Positions 9,658-19,955 of a stretch of DNA of 64,000 bases are shown here, one piece after another. Location: positions 124,001 to 188,000 of the forward strand of contig JADJQU010000011.1 in NCBI GenBank assembly GCA_016712565.1, given 5' to 3'. The notes beneath the pieces were generated by a model that saw only the letters and a list, made by a program, of their open reading frames with translations, searched no databases and had not been told where the DNA came from. Each line of letters starts with the position of its first letter. The first letter of the stretch is position 1. The stretch is from Planctomycetota bacterium (GTDB lineage: Bacteria > Planctomycetota > UBA1135 > GCA-002686595). The translations under genes and the position numbers were made by a program.

Positions 9658-10557
9658 ATGGCAGGTTCCCTCGATCCGGCCGTCCTCGACCAGCTTTCGG
9701 GCCTTGCCCTGGTCGCGCGCACGGTCGTCGACGGCTACATGGCGGGCCAGCACCGCTCGCCCCTGCGGGGAAACTCGGCCGAGTTCGCCCAGCACCGCGA
9801 GTACGTGCCGGGGGACGAACTGCGGCGCATCGACTGGAAGGTCTTCGGCCGCTCCGACCGCCTGGTGATCAAGCAGTACGACGAGGAGACCTCCCTCGAC
9901 TGCCACCTGCTGGTGGACGGTTCGGAGTCCATGGCCTTCGGATCCCAGGCCTGGAGCAAGTTCGACTACGCGCGCTGGTGCGCGGCGGCCCTGGCGCACC
10001 TGGTGATCCACGCGCGCGACACCGCGGGACTCGTGCTGTTCGACGAGGCCGAGCGCAAGAAGGTGCCGCCCAAGAACGGCCTCGACCAGGAGCACGACAT
10101 CCTGGCGGCCCTGGAGGGCTACACCCCCACCGGCAAGACCCACATCGGCGACGTTCTGTTCTGGCTCGGCGGACGCCTGCGCCGCAAGGGCATCGTGGCG
10201 ATCTTCAGCGACTTCTTCGACGACCCCGACAAGGTGATCGAGGGCCTGCGGCGCCTGTCCTACGCCGGCCACGAGCCGATCGTGTTCCAGATCGTCGATC
10301 CCCTGGAGATCTCCTTCGACATCGATCACCTCGTCCGCCTCGACGGCCTGGAGGCCTCGGGCGTGCAAAAGGTGGATCCCAAGTCCCTGCGCTCCGCCTA
10401 CATCGAGGAATTCCAGGCCCACCAGCGCACGCTGGCCACGCGCACGCGGCAGCTGGGGCTGGATTGCATCCAACTCTCCACGGCCCAGGATCTGGGCGCC
10501 GTACTGTCCACCTACCTGTCCCACCGCAGCGCGCGTTCGCGCGGGGGGAGGCGCTAG
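9658..10557 (+). CDS. DUF58 domain-containing protein
   Basis: 299 residues. It carries the DUF58 core motif (GDELRRIDWKVFGRSDRLVIKQYDEE, about residues 55-80), followed by a VWA-like fold segment (LLVDGSESM) whose metal site DxSxS is partly kept (D-G-S-E-S). DUF58 proteins are almost always encoded after moxR and are thought to be MoxR partners or substrates. No membrane helix or signal peptide is seen. It starts 15 bp after moxR and ends directly at the GTG of the next gene, so co-translation is likely. Confidence 0.93.
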   Translation: MAGSLDPAVLDQLSGLALVARTVVDGYMAGQHRSPLRGNSAEFAQHREYVPGDELRRIDWKVFGRSDRLVIKQYDEETSLDCHLLVDGSESMAFGSQAWSKFDYARWCAAALAHLVIHARDTAGLVLFDEAERKKVPPKNGLDQEHDILAALEGYTPTGKTHIGDVLFWLGGRLRRKGIVAIFSDFFDDPDKVIEGLRRLSYAGHEPIVFQIVDPLEISFDIDHLVRLDGLEASGVQKVDPKSLRSAYIEEFQAHQRTLATRTRQLGLDCIQLSTAQDLGAVLSTYLSHRSARSRGGRR

Positions 10558-12810
10558 GTGTTCGACGGCTTCATCCATCCCGGTCTCGTGATCGGCACGG
10601 CCCTGGCCGCCGTGCCGCTCTTGATTCACCTGCTGAATCGCCAGCGCTTCAAGCCGCTGTCCTGGGCGGCCATGCGCTTCGTCGAGGCGGCCTACCGCAA
10701 GACCCGCCGCCGCGCGCGACTGGAAAACCTGCTGCTGCTCCTGCTGCGCATGGGCGCGGTGGCGCTGCTCGCCCTGGCCGTGTCGAGGCCCTACGTGGGA
10801 GCCCGCTCGGCCCTCGCGGGCGTCACCCAGAGCCGCCGCGATCTGGTGGTCGTGCTCGACGCTTCCTACTCCACCGGCTGGCGCGACGGCGTGCGCAGCG
10901 TGTTCGAGTTGGAGTTGGAGCGCGCGCGGGCCCTGCTCTCCAGCCTGGACGAGCAGCGCGGAGACCGCGCGCGCCTGATCGTCGCCGCGAGCACGCCGCG
11001 GCGGCTCTCCTGGCGTTCGCCGGCGGAGGCCATCGACCTCCTCGACACCCTGGGCGCCCCCACGGACGAGCCCTTGGATCTGGCCGCGGCCCTGGGCGAA
11101 GTGCGGTCCTATGCCGAGGAATTGGCCCGGGGCGAGGGCACGGGGAATCTGGAAATCCACCTGATCACCGACCTTCAGCGCTCCAGCTTCACCCCCGACG
11201 TGCGCGCCACGGGCGCCGCCACGCGGCCGGGCGAGCCCGCGCCCGTGCCGCGCCTGTTCGAGGAGCTCGACCGGCTCAAGACCCTGGGCCTGGAGGTCTG
11301 GGTCGAGGACCTGGGGGCGTCGGACGCGTTCCCCGCCAACCTGGCGGTCACCGAACTCGCGGCCCAGGGCCGCGTGCTGGGTCCCGACCAGCCCGTGGAC
11401 ATCGTGGTGCGCGTGGACAACTTCGGCGCCACCTCGCGCTCCGGGGTGCGGCTGGTGCTCGAAGTGGACGGCGAGCGCCGGCCCCTGCGCACGCTCGAGG
11501 TCCCCGCCCGCGGCAGCGCGCGCGTGGTCCTGAGCGAGACGTTTTCCGCGCGCGGCCCCCATCGCCTGCGCGCGCTGCTGGAAGCCGATGCGCTGCCGGT
11601 CGACGACAGCCGCGCGGCGATCGTGGTCGTGCCGCCCGCCGTGCGCGTGCTGCTGGTGGACGGCGCGCCGTCCACGGACATCTCCCGCGACGAGGTGGGC
11701 TACCTGGGGGCCGTCCTGGAGCCCGTCCGCGGAGACGACCAGAGCCTGCCCGCCGCCGCGCCGTTCGAAGTCGGCGTGGTCGATCCCGCGCGACTGGCCG
11801 AGAGCGACCTGGATCTGGGCGCGATCGACGTGATCTGGCTCGCCAACGTGGAGAATCTGCTGCCCAAGGCCGTGGAGCGCCTGGAGGCCCGCGTGGCGGC
11901 CGGCGCGGCCCTGATCTTCTCCCTGGGCGATCGCGTCGATCCCCTGGCCTACTCCGACCGGCTCTTCGGGGCCGATGGAAGCAGGCTCTTGCCGGCCGAA
12001 CTGCTCTCGCGCTCCCTGGCGCCCCGCGACGAGCGCTACCGGCGCATCCAGGAATTCGAGGCCACGCACCCGGCGCTCTCGTTCTTCGCCGACGAACGCT
12101 GGAAACCGCTGCTCACCGAGGTGCCGTTCTACGGGTTCTTCGAGACGCGGCCCCTGGCGGATGCGCGCGTGCTGGCGCGCTTCGACGACGGCCCGCGGAG
12201 CCCGGCCCTGATCGAACGCGCCTTCGATCGCGGCCGCGTGTTCCTGTGGACCTCGACCATCGACACCGACTGGACGCGCATGCCGGAATCGCCGCGCACG
12301 CTGGTGCCCTTCGTCCACGAGTTGGTGCGCAGCGCCGCGGGCTCCCGCGAGGCCGACCCCAACCTGCCGGTGGGCGCGCCGTTCAGCGCCCGCGTGGAGA
12401 CGTTTCCGCGCAAGCTGGCCCTGCTCGCGCCCGACGGCACGCGGCGGCCGATCCTGGGCGAGGCCACGCCCGCGGGCCCCGGGCACTGGCAGTTGCCCGC
12501 GGTGACGACCACGGAGCGGGCCGGACACTACCAGTTGGAAATGGAGGGACGGGCGGGCCTCCTGTTCGCGGTCGGCCTGGACGCCCTCCGCGAGAGCGAT
12601 CTGGCGCGCATCAGCGGCGCCGAACTGCCCGGCCTGCATTCGGCCCTGCGTCTCTCGGGAGCCACCGGCGGAGGCGCCGCCCTGGACGACGGTCGGGATG
12701 ATCAGCGCGGCGAACTGTGGCGCGCCCTGGCGATCCTGGCGCTCGCCTGCGTGGTGCTCGAGACCCTGTGGGCGGCCTGGATCGGCCGCGCGAGGAGCAC
12801 CCGGCCATGA
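10558..12810 (+). CDS. BatA-like membrane protein with von Willebrand A domain
   Basis: 750 residues. The N-terminus has two hydrophobic helices (about 8-25 and 57-76) of the aerotolerance/BatA type (PLLIHLLNRQRFKPLSWAAMRF, LLLLLLRMGAVALLALAVSRPYV). A VWA domain follows with an intact MIDAS DASYS at 101-105 and a later Asp in LITDLQRSS. The middle part has a CARDB-like beta segment (VDIVVRVDNFGATSRSGVRLVLEVDGE) and an amidotransferase-like fold. A final helix (LWRALAILALACVVLETLWAAW) anchors the C-terminus. The start is a GTG that immediately follows the DUF58 TAG. It probably sits in the cytoplasmic membrane with the VWA domain exposed to one side and works with MoxR. Confidence 0.88.
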   Translation: MFDGFIHPGLVIGTALAAVPLLIHLLNRQRFKPLSWAAMRFVEAAYRKTRRRARLENLLLLLLRMGAVALLALAVSRPYVGARSALAGVTQSRRDLVVVLDASYSTGWRDGVRSVFELELERARALLSSLDEQRGDRARLIVAASTPRRLSWRSPAEAIDLLDTLGAPTDEPLDLAAALGEVRSYAEELARGEGTGNLEIHLITDLQRSSFTPDVRATGAATRPGEPAPVPRLFEELDRLKTLGLEVWVEDLGASDAFPANLAVTELAAQGRVLGPDQPVDIVVRVDNFGATSRSGVRLVLEVDGERRPLRTLEVPARGSARVVLSETFSARGPHRLRALLEADALPVDDSRAAIVVVPPAVRVLLVDGAPSTDISRDEVGYLGAVLEPVRGDDQSLPAAAPFEVGVVDPARLAESDLDLGAIDVIWLANVENLLPKAVERLEARVAAGAALIFSLGDRVDPLAYSDRLFGADGSRLLPAELLSRSLAPRDERYRRIQEFEATHPALSFFADERWKPLLTEVPFYGFFETRPLADARVLARFDDGPRSPALIERAFDRGRVFLWTSTIDTDWTRMPESPRTLVPFVHELVRSAAGSREADPNLPVGAPFSARVETFPRKLALLAPDGTRRPILGEATPAGPGHWQLPAVTTTERAGHYQLEMEGRAGLLFAVGLDALRESDLARISGAELPGLHSALRLSGATGGGAALDDGRDDQRGELWRALAILALACVVLETLWAAWIGRARSTRP

Positions 12811-15392
12811 ACCGCGTCCCGCCGTTCCTGGGTCCCCTGGGGATCTTCGAGTTCCCAACGCAGGCCCCCGCCGGCGCGGCTCCCGAGGCGACCGGAGAGA
12901 CCGCCGGCCTGCCTGCGCAGGCCACGCCCCCCGCGGAGGCGGCCAGGAATTCCACCTCCGAGCCGGGAGGCCCGAGCATCGGCACGCGCGCCGATTTCCG
13001 ACTGGTGGACCTGCCGCCCGCCTGGGTGCTCGTGCTGGTGGTGGCGCCCCTGGTCTTCGCCGTGTGCCTGGCCGGCTATGGGCGCGAGCGTCTCTCCCTG
13101 CGCTCCCGGCTGGTGCTGGCCCTGCTGCGGATGGCGGCCATCGTGACGCTGCTCGTGGTGATCTTCCGGCCCGTGGAGGTGGAGCGCCGCGAGGACGTGC
13201 AGCTGGCCGAGGTGCTGGTGCTCCTGGACGACTCGGCCAGCATGCGGCGCAAGGATCCGTACAACGGCGATGCCGCCAGCCAGCGGGCGGCGGAGAAGCT
13301 CGCGGGCAAACCCGCGGCGGACAGCATGCGCCTCGAACTGGAGCAGGCGCTGCTCTCGCGGGAGATTCTGCCGCGGCTCGCCGAGCAGGACTACGTGCCG
13401 CGCGTGTTCCGCTTCGCCGAGGCGCTCACGCCCTACAACCTCGAGAGTTCGGAGACCCCCGCCGGCGCGCCGGCCGCGGACCCCAACGCTCCGGCCGGGA
13501 ACAGCCCGGGGGCCACGGCACGCGACGCCCTGGCGGGCCACGGCGCCACGACCCAGATCGGCGACGCGCTCGCCGGCGTGCTCGCGGCCCACCACGGCCG
13601 CCACGTGACCGACGTGCTCGTGATCAGCGACGGGCGCTCCAACGCGGGCCTATCGCCGGTGGACGCGGCCAGAGCGGCCTCCTCGGCCGGCATCCCGGTG
13701 CACACGCTGCTCCTGGGGGACGCGCGACGGGAGAAGAACGCGCTGATCGAGATCATCGAGGTCCCCACCACGGCCCTCGAGGGCGACGAAATCGCCGTGG
13801 TGGTGCGCGTGGTGGGCCGCGGTCTGGAAGTGGACCAGCCCACCTCCGTGCAACTGGAGGAGCTGCAGGGCGGCACGGCCTCGGTGGCGGCGGAAGAACA
13901 AGTGCAACTGCGCGAGACCGGCGAGCGCGCCACGCTGCTGGCCCGCGCCGCGGCGGCCGACCCGCGCACGGGCGAGCGGCGCTTCCGGGTCAGCATCCCG
14001 CCCCTGGAGGGCGAGACCCTGCTGGACGACAACGCCCTGGAATTCTCGGTGCACGTGACGCCCGCCAAGGTGCGCGTGCTCTACGTGGACGGCTATCCCC
14101 GCTGGGAGTACGGCCGACTCAAGGAGCTGCTCAAGCGCGCCGACGAGAAGCTCGAAGTCCAGTGCATGCTGATGTCCGCCTCGCCGGACTTCCCCCAGGA
14201 AACCACCCGGGGCCTGACGCCCCTGCAGCGCGTGCCCACCGACCGCAAGGCGCTGCTCGAGAATTACGACGTGGTGATCCTGGGGGACGTGAACCCGTAC
14301 ACGATCTCCCCCGATCCCGCCCAGGCCGACGAGTTCATGAAGAGCCTGCGCGAGTTCGTCGAGCGCGGCGGCGGCCTGATGTTCATGGCCGGCGAGCACG
14401 ACAACCCGCGTTCGTTCCTGCGGACTCCCCTGGAGGAGCTCCTGCCGGTGGCCGTGGACGCTTCGGACGAGAATGCGCTCTCGATCCCACGCCAGGCCTG
14501 GCAGCCGCGGCTCGAGGATCCGCTGGTGCCCCACGAGATCGTGCGACTTTTCCCCGACCCGGACATCAATCGCAAGCTGTGGGAGAGCCCCGAGGGACTT
14601 TCCGGCATGTACTGGTTCGCGCCCGTGTCGCGCGCCAAGCCCGGCACCCAGGTGCTGCTGCGCCACCCGACCCTCGAGAATTCCGCCGGCCGCTATCCGC
14701 TGCTCGTGGCGGGCTACTTCCCCTCCGGTCGCACGCTGTTCGTGGGCTTCGACGAGACCTGGCGCTGGTGCTTCCACTACGGCGACACGCACCACGAGCG
14801 CTTCTGGCGCAACGCGATCCGCTGGCTCGCCCTGGGCCGGCTGAAGAGCGGCGACCGTCGCTTCCGCGTCGAAGTGGCGCGCACCAGCTACACCCTGGGA
14901 GAGCGCGCCGCCATCGAAGCCCGGGTGCTCGACGAGGACTTCCGGCCCTCTGCCCAGCCCAAGCAGGACGTGGTCGCCAGTGATCCCGAAGGACGAGAGT
15001 CGCGGCTGGAGCTCCCCGCGGTGCCGGGCCGCGCGGGTGTGTTCCGCGCCACCCTCGACGCCGACCGCCTGGGCGCCTGGCGCGTGTGGATCGAGGGCGC
15101 GGGCACGCGCCTCGCCTCCGCGGACTTCGAGGTGGTGCTGCCCAGCCTGGAAAATCAGGACCCGTCGCCCGATCCGGGGACCTTGCGGGAACTCTCGGCC
15201 CTGACCGGCGGCAAGGCGGTGATGCTCTCCGACTTCCAGGCCCTGTTCGCCCAGTTCCCCGGGGGCGAGGAGCGCCGCGAGCCGATTTCGTCGCGACTGG
15301 ACGACGTGTGGGACCGCTGGACCACGCTGTGGATCGCGCTGGCCCTGCTTGCGGCCGAGTGGATCCTGCGCAAGCGCTGGGAGCTGGTCTAG
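12807..15392 (+). CDS. Membrane VWA / glutamine-amidotransferase-like protein
   Basis: 861 residues. Two hydrophobic helices (about 71-90 and 101-121) precede a VWA domain with complete MIDAS elements: DDSAS at 141-145, the Thr of ATTQIGDAL and the Asp of ISDGRSN. Residues about 420-640 resemble a class-I amidotransferase-like fold (VRVLYVDGYPRWEYGRLKELLK; VVILGDVNPYTI; VERGGGLMFMAGEHD). I see no catalytic Cys-His pair, so the fold is probably structural. A last helix (about 835-855) ends in KRWELV. The ATG at 12807 overlaps the previous TGA as ATGA. It is a paralogue-like partner of the preceding protein. Confidence 0.87.
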   Translation: MNRVPPFLGPLGIFEFPTQAPAGAAPEATGETAGLPAQATPPAEAARNSTSEPGGPSIGTRADFRLVDLPPAWVLVLVVAPLVFAVCLAGYGRERLSLRSRLVLALLRMAAIVTLLVVIFRPVEVERREDVQLAEVLVLLDDSASMRRKDPYNGDAASQRAAEKLAGKPAADSMRLELEQALLSREILPRLAEQDYVPRVFRFAEALTPYNLESSETPAGAPAADPNAPAGNSPGATARDALAGHGATTQIGDALAGVLAAHHGRHVTDVLVISDGRSNAGLSPVDAARAASSAGIPVHTLLLGDARREKNALIEIIEVPTTALEGDEIAVVVRVVGRGLEVDQPTSVQLEELQGGTASVAAEEQVQLRETGERATLLARAAAADPRTGERRFRVSIPPLEGETLLDDNALEFSVHVTPAKVRVLYVDGYPRWEYGRLKELLKRADEKLEVQCMLMSASPDFPQETTRGLTPLQRVPTDRKALLENYDVVILGDVNPYTISPDPAQADEFMKSLREFVERGGGLMFMAGEHDNPRSFLRTPLEELLPVAVDASDENALSIPRQAWQPRLEDPLVPHEIVRLFPDPDINRKLWESPEGLSGMYWFAPVSRAKPGTQVLLRHPTLENSAGRYPLLVAGYFPSGRTLFVGFDETWRWCFHYGDTHHERFWRNAIRWLALGRLKSGDRRFRVEVARTSYTLGERAAIEARVLDEDFRPSAQPKQDVVASDPEGRESRLELPAVPGRAGVFRATLDADRLGAWRVWIEGAGTRLASADFEVVLPSLENQDPSPDPGTLRELSALTGGKAVMLSDFQALFAQFPGGEERREPISSRLDDVWDRWTTLWIALALLAAEWILRKRWELV

Positions 15393-15394
15393 CC

Positions 15395-18300
15395 ATGGGG
15401 TTCCGCCTCCAGAAGTGGCCGGCGCGGGCCGCGCTCGCGGGCGCTCTCCTGGCCGCGGCACTGGGGCGGACGGCCCGGGCCCAGGGAGGCACGACGCCGG
15501 CCGAGGACCCCCTGGAATCGCGGCCCTTCTCGATCCCCGACAAGCAGGGCGCGCGCATGCTCTACGACGAGGCCCGGGCCCACGTGGAGGCCGGCCGATG
15601 GACCGAGGCCGTGACCGCCGTGGGACGCCTGATCGACGAGTTCTCCGACGCGGTGATCGCGCTGCCGCTGGCCGGCGAGACGCCCCCGCGCTCGGTGCAG
15701 GCCGTCTGGCGCGGCGCCGCGCCGGCGGCCAGGGAGTTGCTGGACCGCCTGCCGGAGGCCGCGCGCCGCGCCGCCTCGGAACGCTTCGGAGCCCTGGCGA
15801 ACTCGCTCCTGGACCGCTCCGCCCGGGGGCTGGACCGCACCGCCCTGGCGGATCTGGCCCAGCGCTACCCGCTCACGGATGCGGCCGCTCGCGCCTGGTT
15901 CGCCCTGGGGGACCTGGAGGCCGAAGCGGGCGACCTGGAGGCCGCGCGGGTGGCCTGGGCCCGGGCCCGACGGGACGGCCTGGCCGCCCAGGGGGCCTTC
16001 GAAGCGCGCCGCGCCTGGCTCGACGACGCAGGCGTCGCCGCACGGAACTCGGCCCGTTCCACTTCCCTGGGCGATGGACATCGGGACGACGCGATCGTGC
16101 CCGGCTCCGACGCCCACGCCTGGGAGAACCCCCTGCGGCCGGGCCTCGACGGTCCGAGTCCGCTCTCCTCCACGCGCATCAGCGACTACTTCAACAGCTT
16201 CCCCATCATCGCCGACGGGATGGTGTTCGCCTCGGACTCCCTCTCGCTGCTCGCCGCCGACGCCCTGACGGGGCGCGCGCGCTGGCACAGCGCGGAGCAC
16301 CCGGTGTGGGAGGTGGTGCGCGCCGGCGGGTACGTGGCCCGCGACCGCAACCCGGTGAGCTTCGGGGATTTCTTCCAGGGCCTGGACCGCGAGGGCTTGA
16401 TGCTCGCCCCCGCCGCCGGCTCGGGCGTGGTGGTCTGTCCGCTCCAGGTGCCCTTCACCGCCAACGGCAACACCACGTTTCAGGGACAGATCCAGATCAC
16501 CACGGTGATCCCCGACCGGCGCCTGTTCGCCTTCGACATGCACAGCGGCGCGCCGCTGTGGAACCACGCGCCGCCCCCGCTGTGGGACTGCGACTCGGGG
16601 TCCTTCACCACGCGCATGCGCGTGGCCGGACCGCCGGTGATCGCGGGCTCGCGGGTGGTCGTGCCCATGTGGCGGCCCCAGGGCCGCATCGCCTACCACG
16701 TGGCCTGCTACGACCTGCACAGCGGCGCGTACCTCTGGTCCACCCAGGTGATCAGCGGTCAGCGGCCGCTGAACATGTTCGGACGCCAGGAGCGCGAGTT
16801 CTGCGCGCCGCCGCTGGTGGTCGTGGGCGAGAAAGTGATCGCCCTGACCCAGCTCGGGGCCCTGGCGGCCCTGGACCTGTTCAGCGGGGAACTGCTGTGG
16901 CAGACGGTCTACGACCAGGTGGCCCCTGCCTGCGGCGGACGGCATGCAGGCGGCCCATCGGCAAATGCACTGGCGCAATGCCGCGCCGGTGGTCGAGGGC
17001 GGCGTGATCGTGGCGACGCCCCTCGATTCGCCCGACATGATCGGCGTGGATCTGGAGAGCGGCGCGGTGCTGTGGTCCCTGGGCGCGGGGCGCGTCGGCC
17101 GGCCCCGGGGCACGTTCAACCAGCCTTGGTATCTGATGGGCGCCGTGGGCGACACGGTCTACCTGGGCGGCCGCTACGTGGTGGCGCGGCGGGCCCGCGG
17201 CGGACTCACCGACCAGCGCGGCCCCACCGAGGAAACGATCAGCGAAGGGCTGTTCGGCGACGGTCATTCGGACGCCGCACGGCTGCCGCGCGGCATCCTG
17301 AGCGCCGGTCACGTGATCGTGCCCACCCGCGACCGCCGCGTGGCCTTGGACCGCCGCAACCTCGAGCTGGAGGATCCACGGGTGTCCGGGGACTGGGGCG
17401 GTCGCAGCTCGGGCTACGGAAACCTGGCCCTGGGGGGCGGCGCCCTGGTGGCGCTTTCCTCCGGCGAGCTCTCGGGCGTGCTCGAGTGGAGTTCGGTCGA
17501 GCGTCTCCTGGAGGAAGAATTGGCCCGGCATCCCGAGGATGCCGTGGCGGCCGTGCGACTGGGCGAATTCCTGCGGGAGCGAGCCGCCCGGGACCTGGCG
17601 GAGGCGCGCTTCCAGGGCGCCCTGGCCTATCTGGCGCGCGCCCACCGCGTGCTGGAGAAGCCCCTTGCCGCGGGCAGGCCCGAGGCGCGCCTGGCGGAGT
17701 TCGAGGCCCTGCGACTGGAGGCGCGGGTGCTCACCATGGAGGTGCAAGGTGGCCAGGCCCTGGAGCCCCTGGAGCGCGCCGTGGAATTGGCCCCCGATGG
17801 GCCGCGCCTGGCCCGCGTGCTGGCGGAGTTCGCCCGCGCGGCCCAGGGGCGCAAGCCCGAGCGTTTCGAGGCGGCCCTGGCACGTCTGGACCGGGAGTGC
17901 GGCGACCTGGAGTTCCCGGTCGAGGAGCACCTGCCCTGGACCGGCGCCCGCAACGTGCGCCGCTGGGTCATCGAACAGCGCATCTCCGATGCCGCCACCC
18001 GCGGCGACTTCGGCAGGGAGTTCGCCGCCCTGGTGGATCTGCTGGATCGCTGTGGCGACGCTCCCCTGAGTGAGAGCGAAGTGCCCGGCGAGACGCCGAC
18101 CCAGCGCATCGGGCGACGGCTGGCCGCGGGCGCGCGGGAGCGGGCCGCCTGGCAGCCCTTCGAGGAGCGCGCCCGGGAGGCCCTGACCACGGCCCGCACT
18201 TCGGGCGACGGCGCGATGCTGGACCGGCTCTTGCTGGTCTACCCCCACACGCAGGCGGCGAGTCAGGCGCGCGACGCGCGCCTGCGGCTCGCCTTGGCCG

Positions 18301-19955
18301 CCGGGGACGCCGAGGGCGCCATGCGCACGGTCTTCGGCGAGCTGCCGCGGGATTGGCACGCCGGCAACTCCACGGCGCGGGAGGCCCAGCTCCTCTGGCT
18401 GGGCGCGCGCGCCCTGGGGGCGGCCGGCAATCCGTTGTACACGGCCTCGGTGCTCCAGCGCCTGGCGCGGGAACTCCCCGACGTGCAGGCCGACAGCGAA
18501 TCCCCGGGTGTGACGTTCGGCTCCCTGGCGCGGCTTCCGGAGAATCTCGCGGGGGACGCCGGGGGCGGGCCCGGGGCCGAAGACGACGCCTCGCATTTCG
18601 ACTCCCCCGCGGCGGAGGTCTTCCGCCGGGAGGGGGATCTCGTCCTGCTGGGTCGGCTCGACCTGGGCGGACGGCGGGTGTGCGTGCTGGGCGGCCGCGA
18701 CAGCCTCAGCGCCCTCAACCCCGACGGCACGCTGCTCTGGTCGCGCGCCCTGGGCGGCCTGGGCCAGGGACTTTCCTGGGGACAATCCGCGCGCCTCATC
18801 CAGGGCACCCCCGCCACGGCCGCCGGGCCGGGCTTCGGCGGCCGCATCGTGATCGGCTGGCGCCGGGGTCTCTTCGCCGTCGACGGCACGACCGGCCTGG
18901 ACGCCTGGAGTTGGAGCATCGCCGGCAATCTCGAGGGAGCGGTCGGCTCCGACGCGGGCGTGGTGATCGCCAGTGCCTCGCCCGAGGGAGCCCAGCGCAC
19001 CCTGGTGGGACTGGACGCGGCCCGCGGCATCGAACTCTGGCGCCGTCCCGTGGAGGCCGGTCAGTGGCCCCAGCCCGTGCTCGGGGGCGGACTGGGCGTG
19101 CTCCTGCCGCGATCCGGAGGTTCCCGCGACGCCGCGGAAGGCTCGAGCGGGCAGGACGCCGTGGTCTTCGAACTGGCCACGGGCACCCTGGTGCGCGCCG
19201 TGGAGCTCGGTGCACCCGCGGCCCCGGAGGATCGCAAGGCCGCCTGGATCGAGGAGGGCCGGCTGGTGCTGCCGCGCTTCGGCCGCTCGCGGGAAAACCA
19301 GGACGCGCTGACGGCCTTCGATCTGGAGAGCGGCGCCCGCGCCTGGCGCGTGCCGGTGGACGGCACGCGGACCCTGGACTCCATCGTGCGCTGCAAGGGG
19401 CAGTGCTACCTCGTGTACCTCGTGTCCGGTCCCGGCTCCGCCGACGGCGGCCTCGTCGAGTTGGACACGCGCCTGGGGGCCACGCGGCCGGTGCCGGGCG
19501 TCAAGCTCGGCCCCGAGGACCTGCCCATCGGACTCAAGTCCTCGGCGGTCACCGAGCTCGACGAACCGTTCCTGTTCGTGCGCCGGGCCGCCCCGGGCGG
19601 CAAGGAGACCCTGGTGCGGGCCATCCACCTGCCCTACGGACAGCGCTGGGCCTATCGCCTGCCGATCCCCGGCGGCGCGCTCTACCCGGGCTCTTTCCCA
19701 CTGCCGGCGGTCACCTCGCGGCTGGTGCTGCTGGTCTATACCGACGATCCGGAGGTCCAGGGCGGTCGCGGCCAGCCCAGCACCCAGATGGTGGCCCTCG
19801 ACCGCGAAAGCGGTTCCCACCGCGAACTGCGCCTCCTGGTCGACATGGGCCGCTCGGAGTCGATCGAATTGGCTACGCTCGAAAACCTGCTGATCGTGTG
19901 CGGCAAAGGCCTGGTCCTGGCTTTGTCAGGCCCCACCGGGGAGGAACAGCGATGA
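15395..19955 (+). CDS. Giant secreted TPR / PQQ-propeller protein, frameshifted in this sequence
   Basis: Two open frames together encode about 1519 residues. The first runs from ATG 15395, with signal peptide ALAGALLAAALGRTARA, helical TPR-like repeats (residues 50-220) and a first PQQ-like propeller (DALTGRARWHSAEHP, DMHSGAPLWNHA, DLHSGAYLWSTQV, DLFSGELLWQTV). At a CCCC run (16923-16926) the coding frame shifts by one. It continues as LPAADGMQAAHRQMHW and runs on to the TGA at 19953. Dropping one C restores a single frame whose length is an exact multiple of three. The second part has an Ala/Arg-rich helical region and another propeller (FDLESGARAWRVPV). The stop overlaps the next ATG (ATGA). 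It is probably a periplasmic or surface scaffold. The frameshift is most likely a sequence error, but a real mutation cannot be excluded. Confidence 0.85.
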
